Positions 42,666 through 51,517 of a stretch of 53,566 nt of DNA are shown piece by piece. Within the stretch, counting starts at the first letter, position 1. Each line of letters opens with the position of its first letter. The DNA is from an uncultured Verrucomicrobiota bacterium. Lineage in GTDB: Bacteria; Verrucomicrobiota; Verrucomicrobiia; Limisphaerales; UBA1412. The stretch lies in NCBI GenBank assembly GCA_944389455.1, contig CALXMK010000017.1, positions 1 through 53,566 of the forward strand, in the 5' to 3' direction. The notes under the pieces were generated by a model. That model worked only from the letters and a program-made list of their open reading frames with translations. It made no database searches and had not been told where the DNA came from. Position numbers and translations under genes: made by a program.

Positions 42666-44043
42666 ACGTTTTTAAATATTTTTTAAGCCAGACTTTCGCT
42701 GAGCTTATATCCATAAATTCTCCGTCTAACTGCGCTATAAAAGCCGCCGATTGGATTTTACCTATATGAGGTCCGCTCGGCAAACCTGATACTTCCAAAA
42801 TGAGTTCTCCTTTCAGCAAAGGAACAGGAGCCGAAGTTTCTATTCCCATAGATTTGGCCAAAAACTCAATTCTACTAATCTTATTAAACTCATTTTCTTC
42901 CTCAAAAGCCTTACATAAACAAATTAAGTTCTGAATTGACTCTGGATAGACCAAATAGGCCAATTTTCGAATATCCGAAGGAGAAATATTTTTTAATATC
43001 CTCAAAAAACTCCATCCCCGTTTTATTGAAAAAATCCTTTTCTGCAACCATTTGGCTATTCCAACAGAGAAAAGAAATTTGACTGTTGGAGACTCTCTAT
43101 TTTGACGGTTTTCATCTCTCCTCATTTGAAATAATTCCTCTTCATTAAAACTTTCTTTCTCATCCATGCTCAAACAAAGTGCAGAAAAAAGTAAAACTAT
43201 TCTTGTATCTGAAGAAAACCATTTCCACTCCTCCATAAGAACCAACCGATCACAAACATCTAATATGATTGCAAGCCAATCGGTACTCCCACCATAACTG
43301 CTCTCAAAAACTTTCTCTCTCAGAATCAACAGGTCCGGATAATGTTTGAGCCAACCTGTATCTTCTAAAAATTTGATTCCCAGAGAAGGTTTTTCTGATT
43401 TAACCGCCCATTTCTCCCACTCCCCATAAATTCTCTCCTTAGAAAGTTCCGAATAAGTTGAGATAATCCTTCTACATAAATCAATAGTCTCCGGCGCTGT
43501 ACGCAAATTCAAGCGCGAAACAAATTGCATGCCTCTTAAAACTCTCAACGGATCCTCGACGAAAGCGGATCCTACATGACGTAAAACACCATTTCGCAAA
43601 TCCCTCTCACCATTAAAAAGATCAATCAACTTATCTTCTCTCAGATCATACAAAATAGCATTAATTGTAAAATCTCGGCGCGACGCGGCCTCATAAAATG
43701 TGAGTTCAGGATCACACTGAACTTTGAACCCCTTATGACCTTGTGCAACTTTAGAATCTCGTCTCGGTAGCGAAAAATCATATACTCTTCCTTCAGCTGT
43801 TTTCAGTTTAATGACACCAAAACATTTTCCCACGGAACAAACCTTTCCCCATCCAGAGAGCCCTTCCTGTAAATCTTCCTCTCTTACTCCATAAACCTCT
43901 ACATCGAAATCCGTGCTCTGTATTCCTCGTAAAGCATCCCTTATCGCTCCTCCCACTATCACACAAGCCCTACTTTCTCTCAAAACACGGGTTTCAGCAA
44001 AAATCCGGAAAAGTTCTTCCGGTATATACTTTGAAATCGACAT
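42655..44043 (-). CDS. CCA tRNA nucleotidyltransferase / poly(A) polymerase family protein
   Basis: A 462-residue class II nucleotidyltransferase. The head domain has IVGGAIRDALRGIQSTDFDVEVYG with the DxD metal pair, then the RRDFTINAILYD motif and the EDPLRVLRGMQFVSRL RNA-binding block. The C-terminal half is helical and divergent. It adds or repairs CCA ends, or adds A only in split systems. Both tRNAs in this window already encode CCA, so repair is the more likely job. Confidence 0.88.
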   Translation of the reverse strand: MSISKYIPEELFRIFAETRVLRESRACVIVGGAIRDALRGIQSTDFDVEVYGVREEDLQEGLSGWGKVCSVGKCFGVIKLKTAEGRVYDFSLPRRDSKVAQGHKGFKVQCDPELTFYEAASRRDFTINAILYDLREDKLIDLFNGERDLRNGVLRHVGSAFVEDPLRVLRGMQFVSRLNLRTAPETIDLCRRIISTYSELSKERIYGEWEKWAVKSEKPSLGIKFLEDTGWLKHYPDLLILREKVFESSYGGSTDWLAIILDVCDRLVLMEEWKWFSSDTRIVLLFSALCLSMDEKESFNEEELFQMRRDENRQNRESPTVKFLFSVGIAKWLQKRIFSIKRGWSFLRILKNISPSDIRKLAYLVYPESIQNLICLCKAFEEENEFNKISRIEFLAKSMGIETSAPVPLLKGELILEVSGLPSGPHIGKIQSAAFIAQLDGEFMDISSAKVWLKKYLKTYET

Positions 44044-44193
44044 ACCGTTTCTCCAAAAAAGACTACTCTGACTCTAAAATGAAATCCAATCAAAATAACA
44101 AAACATTATTTCTTCCCCTTTTTTGCCAGAACTTAAAAAATCTTTTCCCAATTTCTCTTTTATGTTTTAATGAATCAGGTTTATTGAATTATT

Positions 44194-45078
44194 ATGAGAA
44201 AAAAATTTCTAACTCATTTCAAGAACGCTTTTGTTGTTGCCTCACTCTGCTGTGCAGCTCCTATCATCACTTCAGTTAATTCTGCTGATAATACAATTTC
44301 CACCCCTGAAGAAGGGAAAAACTTTTCTCTCTCTATTCCCGCGGATCCTAAGGAAGTCTTATTAGAACTAATTTATATTTCGCCGGGCAGTTTCTCCATG
44401 GGGAGTCCTTCTCTTGAAATTGGTCGAGACGAGGACGAAACTCTTCATAGAGTAAATATTTCAAATGGATATTGGATCGGCCGATTTGAAATTACTCAGG
44501 AACAATATGAACCGCTGATGAAAGAAAATTTAGCAAAGTGGAAAGGAGCCAATATCCCCGCTCAAAGTATCACTTATGATAAAGCTCTTGAATTTTGCAA
44601 AAAACTTACCAAAGCAGCTCAAGATAAAGGTCTTCCGCAAAACTATCGCTTTACGCTTCCAACAGAAGCTCAATGGGAATATGCCGCTCGAGCTGGTTCA
44701 ATCTCTGCTTTGGGAAACGGGAAAACCTTTACCGGCAAAGAATCATGTCCAAATCTCAATGAAATAGCTTGGTTTTCCGAAAACTCTGAAAATAAAGTTC
44801 ATCCAATTGGACTCAAACAGCCCAATAATTGGGGAATTTACGACATGCAGGGAAATGTAGCTGAATGGTGTTTGGATTTTTACGCCCCTTATCCCTCAGA
44901 CTCTGTCACAGATCCCATGGGACCTGATAAAGGAAATGGACGTGTTCTTCGCGGAGGTTCTTATGCAGGATGGTACGGGGATGCAGCTTCCTGCCGTACA
45001 GCCTGTAGAATTTCCGCTCAATCAAGTTATGTCTCTTACGGCACAGGATTTAGAGTCATACTGACTAATGAAAAATAA
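44194..45078 (+). CDS. Exported formylglycine-generating-enzyme-like (FGE-sulfatase domain) protein
   Basis: A 294-residue protein with a signal peptide (KNAFVVASLCCAAPIITSVNSA, cut near residue 31) and one FGE-sulfatase domain: FSMGSPSLEIGRDEDETLHRV, FEITQEQY, RFTLPTEAQWEYAARAG, NWGIYDMQGNVAEWCLD, GRVLRGGSYAG and a final GTGFRVIL. The active-site cysteine pair of true formylglycine-generating enzymes near RGGSxxC is not kept (RGGSYAGW). It is therefore likely one of the many non-sulfatase-modifying members, such as binding or scaffold proteins. No sulfatase gene is adjacent. Confidence 0.85.
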   Translation: MRKKFLTHFKNAFVVASLCCAAPIITSVNSADNTISTPEEGKNFSLSIPADPKEVLLELIYISPGSFSMGSPSLEIGRDEDETLHRVNISNGYWIGRFEITQEQYEPLMKENLAKWKGANIPAQSITYDKALEFCKKLTKAAQDKGLPQNYRFTLPTEAQWEYAARAGSISALGNGKTFTGKESCPNLNEIAWFSENSENKVHPIGLKQPNNWGIYDMQGNVAEWCLDFYAPYPSDSVTDPMGPDKGNGRVLRGGSYAGWYGDAASCRTACRISAQSSYVSYGTGFRVILTNEK

Positions 45079-45146
45079 CGTCTAGACAAACTTCTCTAAT
45101 TTCTTTAGAAACGACGATATAAAAAGTTTATTTTTAAACTTTGAGC

Positions 45147-45174
45147 TTGCTTTTAATAATATTTTCTATACTAT
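45147..45174 (+). promoter_or_regulatory. Candidate promoter of tRNA-Leu
   Basis: TTGCTT (45147-45152), 16 bases, TACTAT (45169-45174). The predicted start is near 45181, 27 bases before the mature tRNA. Only a moderate match. Confidence 0.4.
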
Positions 45175-45207
45175 TTTTCTGTATTGCGCTAAGCGCGATA
45201 CAGATGA

Positions 45208-45292
45208 GCCCACGTGGCGGAATTGGCAGACGCGCTAGTTTCAGGTACTAGTGAGTAATATCGTACAGGTTCAAATCCTGTCGTGGGCACCA
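45208..45292 (+). tRNA. tRNA-Leu (anticodon CAG)
   Basis: An 85-base class II tRNA with acceptor GCCCACG/CGTGGGC, D-arm GGCGGAATTGGCAGACGCGC, anticodon stem CTAGT/ACTAG around TTCAGGT, a long variable arm, T-arm ACAGG/CCTGT and encoded CCA. Confidence 0.95.
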
Positions 45293-45324
45293 TCCAATTA
45301 TTCTTTTTCGTTATTTTTATTTTA

Positions 45325-45347
45325 TCACTTTCTCAGTGAGTTTTTTT
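45325..45347 (+). terminator. Possible short terminator after tRNA-Leu
   Basis: A 5-bp stem TCACT/AGTGA with a 5-base loop, followed by GTTTTTTT. The stem is short but the T tract is strong. Confidence 0.4.
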
Positions 45348-45365
45348 AGAGTTTTTGCATTTTCT

Positions 45366-47996
45366 CTATCTCTTGTATTCCACGTGGATATTGCGAACTC
45401 CGTCAATAGACTCTAATATTTTAGAAAAAGTAAAAGTTCTTTTCTGTAAGTCAAAACTGATTAAGGGTGACTCCCAATTGCTTTGGCTCTTAAGAGTCTC
45501 TTGAATATTTAATCCAAGTCTCTGCTCTCCTGCCAAGGTTGATAAATCCCAACATAATCTCACGGTATCCTCACCAGTTCTATTCCATATGGAGACTGGG
45601 ATAAAAATTCCGCTATGATCTCGAAGTACAAACCAGCCATCTCCTTCATTCGGAATCTGATAATCCAAAACCAACATATCATCCTGAATAGAAATATCTC
45701 CTACTCTATGCCAAACATCCTCAATATCCGATCCGGATTCATAGAGAGAATATATCTCTTTCTCCTTTTGACTCCACTCTACGCTGAGAATCTCTTCTTC
45801 TCCCATTTTTTCTAACTTATAAGCTGCGTTTTCTATATCATTTTCACTTTCCAACAAAGAAAGCACTACCTCTTTTTCGGTACTTAGAACCGGGGTTCCG
45901 TTATCCTCTGCTCTAAAAATGAGTGCTATATCATCTGTAAACTCCTCTTTTGAAGTCGGGCGCCAACAAAATTCTCCCGTCGCCGAATTAAATACAGCCT
46001 CCGATGGCAGCGGAGATTGAATATCCAAGCTCAGCTGTTGCTCTGGAATATCACTATCAACCACATCTATCTTGAAACGAATTTCCTGATTCAATCTTAT
46101 GGAAGGAATTTCTCCGACAACAATCTCCGGAGCTTCATTTGTCTCCTCTACATTAAGTGTAAGTCTCGCCTCTTTTTTCTGAGTCTGATCCTCTGTAAAC
46201 AGTTCAAAATAAATCTCACTGGTGCTTCCGCCATCTGTTTCTCCCGGAATCCATCTTAACATCTGGACATCATAATCAATTATGGCAGTCTCGGGAGCAT
46301 TCTGCACAAACCATTTCCAAACCTGATCCTTTGCCCTCTGATACAATGAGAATTCAAATAACTCATTCTCCTCTACAACGGCAGCCAATTCTATCATTCC
46401 TGAACTCGGTGAAACAGGCATCTCCGCTGCAGGACGAACATTTAATATTAACTCCATTTTACCCGTTCCGGCATTGATATCCGAAGCAATAACTTCAAAA
46501 CGAATCTCTCCTATTTCCTGATTTAATGGAACAAGCCAGGTGATCTGTCCGGTATAGGGATGTATCATCAATGAATCAGGAGCTCTCTCCACCTTATAAA
46601 CGACTAACTCCGGAGGAAGATCATCATCCTTTGCTTCTACAATATGATTAAAAAGTCCCCCTTGATATACAGTCAATGTCTGATTTTGCGAATCAAAATA
46701 AGGAGGATTGTTTACCGCACGAACAATAACTCTAAAAGACATCTCCGACTGGTTATTTATTGTTTCAGAATCTCTTATCCTAACAGTTACGGTATAAGCT
46801 CCGGGACCATGCTCTTCGGATGGAGTCCAAACGAAATTCGTACCAGAAAAAACTGCACCAGACTCCGCTAACTCCTGATTATCCGTCCCTATAATAGAAA
46901 CGATACTATAAGAAAGCTTCTCTCCCTCAGGATCTATCGCTTCGATGGGAACACTCAGAGTCTTTTCCTCATCTACACGCAGAATTTCTTTGATGGGAGT
47001 AATCACCGGAGGATGATTTACCTCCTCCACTTCGATATAAAATTTCAGTTCTGCTCTATTATCTGAATTCCCTACCTCTTCTGCTCGAACCGTTACCTCA
47101 AAAGTCTTTCCTCCATCTTGTTCATCCGGTGTCCAAACAAACAATCCTGTTTTCTCATCCAACTGCATTCCTTCATCTAATGGTTCAATCAATGAATAGG
47201 ATACTTCTGTTACACCCGCAGAGGAAATAGCAATCAGTGGCAAAACAAGATACGAATATTCCTCTGTTTTCACTTTTTCCAAAGGCAGGAAATACAAATT
47301 CCCACCCTCTGCCGGAAGAACATTTAAAACAACATTCATCGTTCCAAATGCACCATCTTCATCTGTAACTTTTAGAATAAACTTATTTGTTCCCACCTGA
47401 TTAGAACCAGGGGTCCATAATACCTGTCCATTCGAACAAACAACCAATCCTTCAGGTAAATCTTCACCGCTGTAACGAAGTGTCTGAACGGGAAGATCAG
47501 GATCACTTGCCTTAAAGAAATAATTAAACAGCTCTCCTACACGAACATCAGAGGGATACTCTATCGACTCATCAAACTCAGGCGCCTCATTCACCTCTAG
47601 CACCTCTACCTTAAACTCTCTCTCAACACTTCTGGGCGCTATACTGTCTCCGTCACTTAAACTGAGAGTAACTGCATAAAATCCTGGTCCCTGAGCTTCT
47701 GTGGGCATCCATGTAATATTCCCCTGATTGTCTACCTGCATTCCTTCCGGAATCTCTTCCCCTTTTAAAGTAAAAGTAAATGAATCTGCCTGATTATCGA
47801 CATCCTTAAAACTCCACTCTAATAATTCTGTTATATTTACCTCCTGTTGCTCCTGAATCTGTACGATAGTATTTGCTCCCTCAATGAGGGGTGCCTGATT
47901 AGTGTCGATTAGATTTAATCTAAAGTTATTCGTACTAGAATCAATTCCATCAAATACTTTAAATTCTATCAGATACCCCTCTTGCCGATAATCCTC
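45366..47996 (-). CDS. Giant Ig/cadherin-like repeat exoprotein, C-terminal part (after frameshift)
   Basis: This frame continues the gene that starts at 50307 after a one-base shift near 47997-47999. Read from 47996 it gives 876 residues; a gene caller would start at the ATG at 47741 (791 residues). It carries about seven more putative Ig/cadherin-like repeats marked by (I/V/F)xWxP(D/E)xxxG motifs, such as ITWMPTEAQGPGFY, FVWTPDEQDGG, FVWTPSEEHGPGAY and LRWIPGETDGG, alternating with VEEVNHPPVI-type linkers. The last ~150 residues form a different domain with no anchor motif. It is an extracellular adhesion or matrix-type protein by architecture. Confidence 0.8.
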   Translation of the reverse strand, partial: EDYRQEGYLIEFKVFDGIDSSTNNFRLNLIDTNQAPLIEGANTIVQIQEQQEVNITELLEWSFKDVDNQADSFTFTLKGEEIPEGMQVDNQGNITWMPTEAQGPGFYAVTLSLSDGDSIAPRSVEREFKVEVLEVNEAPEFDESIEYPSDVRVGELFNYFFKASDPDLPVQTLRYSGEDLPEGLVVCSNGQVLWTPGSNQVGTNKFILKVTDEDGAFGTMNVVLNVLPAEGGNLYFLPLEKVKTEEYSYLVLPLIAISSAGVTEVSYSLIEPLDEGMQLDEKTGLFVWTPDEQDGGKTFEVTVRAEEVGNSDNRAELKFYIEVEEVNHPPVITPIKEILRVDEEKTLSVPIEAIDPEGEKLSYSIVSIIGTDNQELAESGAVFSGTNFVWTPSEEHGPGAYTVTVRIRDSETINNQSEMSFRVIVRAVNNPPYFDSQNQTLTVYQGGLFNHIVEAKDDDLPPELVVYKVERAPDSLMIHPYTGQITWLVPLNQEIGEIRFEVIASDINAGTGKMELILNVRPAAEMPVSPSSGMIELAAVVEENELFEFSLYQRAKDQVWKWFVQNAPETAIIDYDVQMLRWIPGETDGGSTSEIYFELFTEDQTQKKEARLTLNVEETNEAPEIVVGEIPSIRLNQEIRFKIDVVDSDIPEQQLSLDIQSPLPSEAVFNSATGEFCWRPTSKEEFTDDIALIFRAEDNGTPVLSTEKEVVLSLLESENDIENAAYKLEKMGEEEILSVEWSQKEKEIYSLYESGSDIEDVWHRVGDISIQDDMLVLDYQIPNEGDGWFVLRDHSGIFIPVSIWNRTGEDTVRLCWDLSTLAGEQRLGLNIQETLKSQSNWESPLISFDLQKRTFTFSKILESIDGVRNIHVEYKR

Positions 47997-50307
47997 TTTC
48001 AGTAAATTTGCAGCTGAAAAGGCCTGTCGCAGGATTCAATACCGCTGAATTTGGAATATTGCCAATCATATCATACGCTAATACATTCGCCGGGATATCA
48101 GCATCCGTAACATATTCTCCTACATTCAGATTAAATACTTCCCCAATAAGCACGTCTTGATTTGGAATATCTCCTATACGCGGAGCAAAATTTACTTCCA
48201 ATACTTTAATTGAAAAAGAATTTATCAACATCTCACCCGTATCCAAATCGTTAACTCGTACTGAAACAGAATAAATTGTCCCCCCACCTTGTCCCTGTTC
48301 CTCCTTCGGAGTCCACTCCAAAAAATACTCTCCCCTTAGTTCCATTCCCTCAGGCGCCTCTATCAATTCACAGCTATAATTTCCCGATCCTCCAGATAAA
48401 TTCAGCTCTAAACTCCATTCTATTCCCTCATTAATTTCTATATCTGCTATAGGAGAACACATCAAAGGAGGAACGGGAACAGTCACGATGATATCAAAAG
48501 TCTTACTCACCTGCGTCAACCCATCACTCACTTGAACCGTAACAGAATTTGTGCCCCTGTGTTCCTCCTCCGGAGTCCATTGAATTAGCCCATCGTCGGA
48601 ACCAAGAATCATTCCTTCAGGTGAGTCCAACAATGAAAATGTTAAATTTTGAGCCGGAATATCCATATCCTCTGCCCGAAGAAATAAATCCAGAGTACTT
48701 CCCGCTTCTACACTCAACAAAGAATCATCCGGCACATATAGAACAGGCGCTTGGTTCACCTCTTCCACGCTGAGCACAATTGTAACATCCTCATAAATAG
48801 AAAAATCATTCAGCTGCGAAACTCTCACCTGAAAATTATAGCTACCGGGTCCATTCTCCTCTTTCGTCAACCAGTAAAAGAGACCAGCTTCATTAAAAAA
48901 ACATCCTTCCGGCAAATTTTCCTCCCCTGACAGCAGCTGATAACTCAATCCTCCTGGCGAACTAATTTCCTGGGCCTCCACCTGATATTCCCATAACATA
49001 CCCTCTTTTATTGATACTTCAACATTAGATTCCGAAGGCACTGAATTTCCATCACCTAATAACACAACTGAATGTTGTCTGCCGGCAGCCACAACGATTG
49101 CCGGAGCATGATCTCCTAACAGCGCCTTTGGCAACTCTGTCCAAGATTGCTCAGAAACTCCTTTTATAATCACCTCTCCATCTTCCATTAAATAAAGCGT
49201 ATGGGATCTTCCACACGAAATCGCTTTGACTAAACTCTGATTTATTCCTGTAAAATCATCTAAATTACAGCTCTCATCTGCATTCCCATTATACTCCAAT
49301 GTTCCATCGTTTTTTGCCGCTATGCTATAAAAATCCCCTTGATCAAAAAACTTCACATTCTCCAACACTTCGGTTTTATCTACCCAAGTCAGTTTACCGT
49401 CTACATCTAACATTCCCACTGTATTATAATCTTCTCCACATTTTACCGATATTATTCTGTTAGTTACCACAACAGCTCCATCTGTCGACAATACACTGCC
49501 GTCAGCATGAAGTCCAACCACACGCACCTTACTGGCATCCACACAGTAGACTGCCACTTCTATTATATTTGTCCAACCCTCCACCTCGGCAAGATTTGCA
49601 AGAACGTTACTGTCTCCAGCCAATTCAAGGGTTCCATCACTTTTCAATCCAGCGGCTAATTTACCCTTTCCTTCTATGGAAACAATATCACTCCAATTAG
49701 TAACGGAGTTATAATCATCAGTCCCTTTATTTACTACAGTACCATCTTTCTTTAAATAAATTGTAAAATCATCTCCTGCGGCTACAGCCACAATTTCTTC
49801 TAATCCATTTGTATCACAACGTCCATCGGTATTAATAACTCCCCAGGCCAATGGAATCCCCGTTTGAACAGAACGCGGACGCAGAAAAAAGATAGGCGTA
49901 TTCAAACTTCCTCTTCTTCCAGCTACTTCATTCCCTGCAGAGATAAAGGCTAAATTTTCATAAGAAAGGTTAATTTCTTCTCCATAAACAAGCTCTTGCT
50001 CTAAACAAAATATCAAATTTGTATTACTCTGAATACTTACAGTAGTTATAGAAACGGTTTCACCGGCTGCTCCTCTCAGGATATCATAATTATTTACATT
50101 TTCATACGCTTCTCTAGCCCAATTACTATTCGCTAACTTTACATTTTCGGCTGTTTCTAATACAATCGTACGCGAATTCAGCGCATAGATATTCGAGAAA
50201 TATGTATCACTCGATCCTGCTTGAATTGCAATGCTAATCATGAACACTGAAAAAACAAATAATCTGTATATATAACCTGGAAAAATCTCTACAAAAAAAG
50301 TTTTCAT
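47959..50307 (-). CDS. Giant exoprotein with RCC1-like and Ig/cadherin-like repeats, N-terminal part (ends in frameshift)
   Basis: The 782-residue frame starts with a signal peptide (YRLFVFSVFMISIAIQAGS). Residues about 150-430 form RCC1-like propeller repeats (VAAGDDFTIYLKKDGTVV, AISCGRSHTLYLMEDGEV, VVAAGRQHSVVLLGDG). From about 440 come Ig/cadherin-like repeats (IQWTPEEEHRGTN, LEWTPKEEQGQGG) with VEEVNQAPV linkers. It ends abruptly as NPATGLFSCKFTERGLSARGVSDRI, whereas the other frame continues as EEDYRQEGYLIEFKVFDG. The native protein would be about 1645 residues, secreted. Either a recent mutation, a sequencing error or phase variation split it. Confidence 0.8.
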   Translation of the reverse strand: MKTFFVEIFPGYIYRLFVFSVFMISIAIQAGSSDTYFSNIYALNSRTIVLETAENVKLANSNWAREAYENVNNYDILRGAAGETVSITTVSIQSNTNLIFCLEQELVYGEEINLSYENLAFISAGNEVAGRRGSLNTPIFFLRPRSVQTGIPLAWGVINTDGRCDTNGLEEIVAVAAGDDFTIYLKKDGTVVNKGTDDYNSVTNWSDIVSIEGKGKLAAGLKSDGTLELAGDSNVLANLAEVEGWTNIIEVAVYCVDASKVRVVGLHADGSVLSTDGAVVVTNRIISVKCGEDYNTVGMLDVDGKLTWVDKTEVLENVKFFDQGDFYSIAAKNDGTLEYNGNADESCNLDDFTGINQSLVKAISCGRSHTLYLMEDGEVIIKGVSEQSWTELPKALLGDHAPAIVVAAGRQHSVVLLGDGNSVPSESNVEVSIKEGMLWEYQVEAQEISSPGGLSYQLLSGEENLPEGCFFNEAGLFYWLTKEENGPGSYNFQVRVSQLNDFSIYEDVTIVLSVEEVNQAPVLYVPDDSLLSVEAGSTLDLFLRAEDMDIPAQNLTFSLLDSPEGMILGSDDGLIQWTPEEEHRGTNSVTVQVSDGLTQVSKTFDIIVTVPVPPLMCSPIADIEINEGIEWSLELNLSGGSGNYSCELIEAPEGMELRGEYFLEWTPKEEQGQGGGTIYSVSVRVNDLDTGEMLINSFSIKVLEVNFAPRIGDIPNQDVLIGEVFNLNVGEYVTDADIPANVLAYDMIGNIPNSAVLNPATGLFSCKFTERGLSARGVSDRI

Positions 50308-50501
50308 ATCACTGAATTATCAAATTTATTATCTAACTACAGCTAAGCTGGATTTAGACTAATAATTCTTTAAAATAAAATCAATCTTTTTTTAATTTCT
50401 ATTTTACTTAATTAACCGTTTTATGTTGAAGTAAAGGCATTTTAAACAACAATTTGATTTTTCTCGCATCTGACTGAAAAAGGCTTTAATCTTATAGAAC
50501 G

Positions 50502-51443
50502 ATGGTACTTCTACCAGAACCAGAAATAATACTAACCCACGAAAGCGATCTGGATGGATTTGTCTCTGGATTGCTCTTAAGAAAATTAGCACAAACTCTG
50601 CACGGCATAGACTGTGAAATGCAAGCTTGGAACAATGAAGCCTGGGCAAAACGCCAATTATTGGAACGTTCTGCCTGGGTTTGTGATCTGACTTTTGAAA
50701 AGAGAATGGATAAACCCTCCTGGGTTGTCATAGATCATCACCAAATCCAGGATACACCGACTCATACTCAGCTGATTCATTCCACCGAGAAATCAGCCAG
50801 TCTGCTTTGCTATGAACTTTGCAAAGAGGCCGGAATCTCTTCGCCAAAACTCGACAAAATAGTTCATTTTTCCAATATAGCGGATCTCTTCTTAGAATCT
50901 GATCCTGATTTCGACATGGCAATAGACTATGCGAACCTGATTAAAACATATACCTTTTGGAAATTTTACGATGTAATCGAAGGAGATTTAGAACGACTTT
51001 ATGAACATCCCCTACTCCAGGTTATGAAGGTTAAACGAGAAATCGAAAACCCTATTGGGCTGGAATGGAGCAGAAAAAATATCATCGAAATTACCCCCGA
51101 AATAGCCGTTGTTGAAATTGCTGTTGGCAATACCAATCAAATTATCCATCAGCTGCTCAAAGAGTTCTCTGGTAAATATTCTGTACTGATTACTCTCTAT
51201 AGAAAAGTAAACTCTTCTGTTGTAATCAGTCTCCGGAGTATCAACGGCAAAGCACTTGATATTGCTAGGAAATTAGGCGGTGGTGGCCATCCCAACGCCT
51301 GCGGAGCTACTCTGCCCAAAAGTGTTCGCACCATTCAGGAGGGAATCACCTACTTACAAGCAATACTCAAAGCACCTTCTCCGGTTACCAGTTTTAACAG
51401 CTTAGATGATCTGCTTAACGGAATCGATATATCTGCAAAATAA
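50502..51443 (+). CDS. DHH/DHHA1-family phosphoesterase
   Basis: A 313-residue protein with the metal motifs HESDLDG (13-19), the DHH box D78-H79-H80 (VVIDHHQ) and the C-terminal GGGGHPNACGATL that marks DHHA1. The family includes oligoribonucleases (NrnA) and cyclic-dinucleotide phosphodiesterases; with no membrane or sensor domain, either is possible. It is short and lacks a long linker between DHH and DHHA1. A CTGACT-17-TATAGA pair directly before the ATG would give an almost leaderless mRNA. Confidence 0.85.
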   Translation: MVLLPEPEIILTHESDLDGFVSGLLLRKLAQTLHGIDCEMQAWNNEAWAKRQLLERSAWVCDLTFEKRMDKPSWVVIDHHQIQDTPTHTQLIHSTEKSASLLCYELCKEAGISSPKLDKIVHFSNIADLFLESDPDFDMAIDYANLIKTYTFWKFYDVIEGDLERLYEHPLLQVMKVKREIENPIGLEWSRKNIIEITPEIAVVEIAVGNTNQIIHQLLKEFSGKYSVLITLYRKVNSSVVISLRSINGKALDIARKLGGGGHPNACGATLPKSVRTIQEGITYLQAILKAPSPVTSFNSLDDLLNGIDISAK

Positions 51444-51466
51444 AGGGCATCCCTTCAATCATTCAC

Positions 51467-51496
51467 TTGACATTTTCACCTTAGACTGAGAATATT
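51467..51496 (+). promoter_or_regulatory. Candidate sigma-70 promoter of the Gfo/Idh/MocA gene
   Basis: TTGACA (51467-51472), 18 bases, AATATT (51491-51496), about 20 bases before the ATG at 51518. The -35 is perfect; the -10 is weak. Confidence 0.45.
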
Positions 51497-51517
51497 CTGA
51501 GGACGACTATATCAAAT

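Noticed and set aside
44031..44279. An 82-residue plus-strand ORF before the FGE-like gene
   Set aside because: It overlaps the FGE-like signal peptide in another frame and has no ribosome site.
45366..50307. Direct repeats in the Ig-like gene as a CRISPR or satellite array
   Set aside because: The repetition is at protein level with diverged DNA and no regular spacers; there is no CRISPR array in the window.
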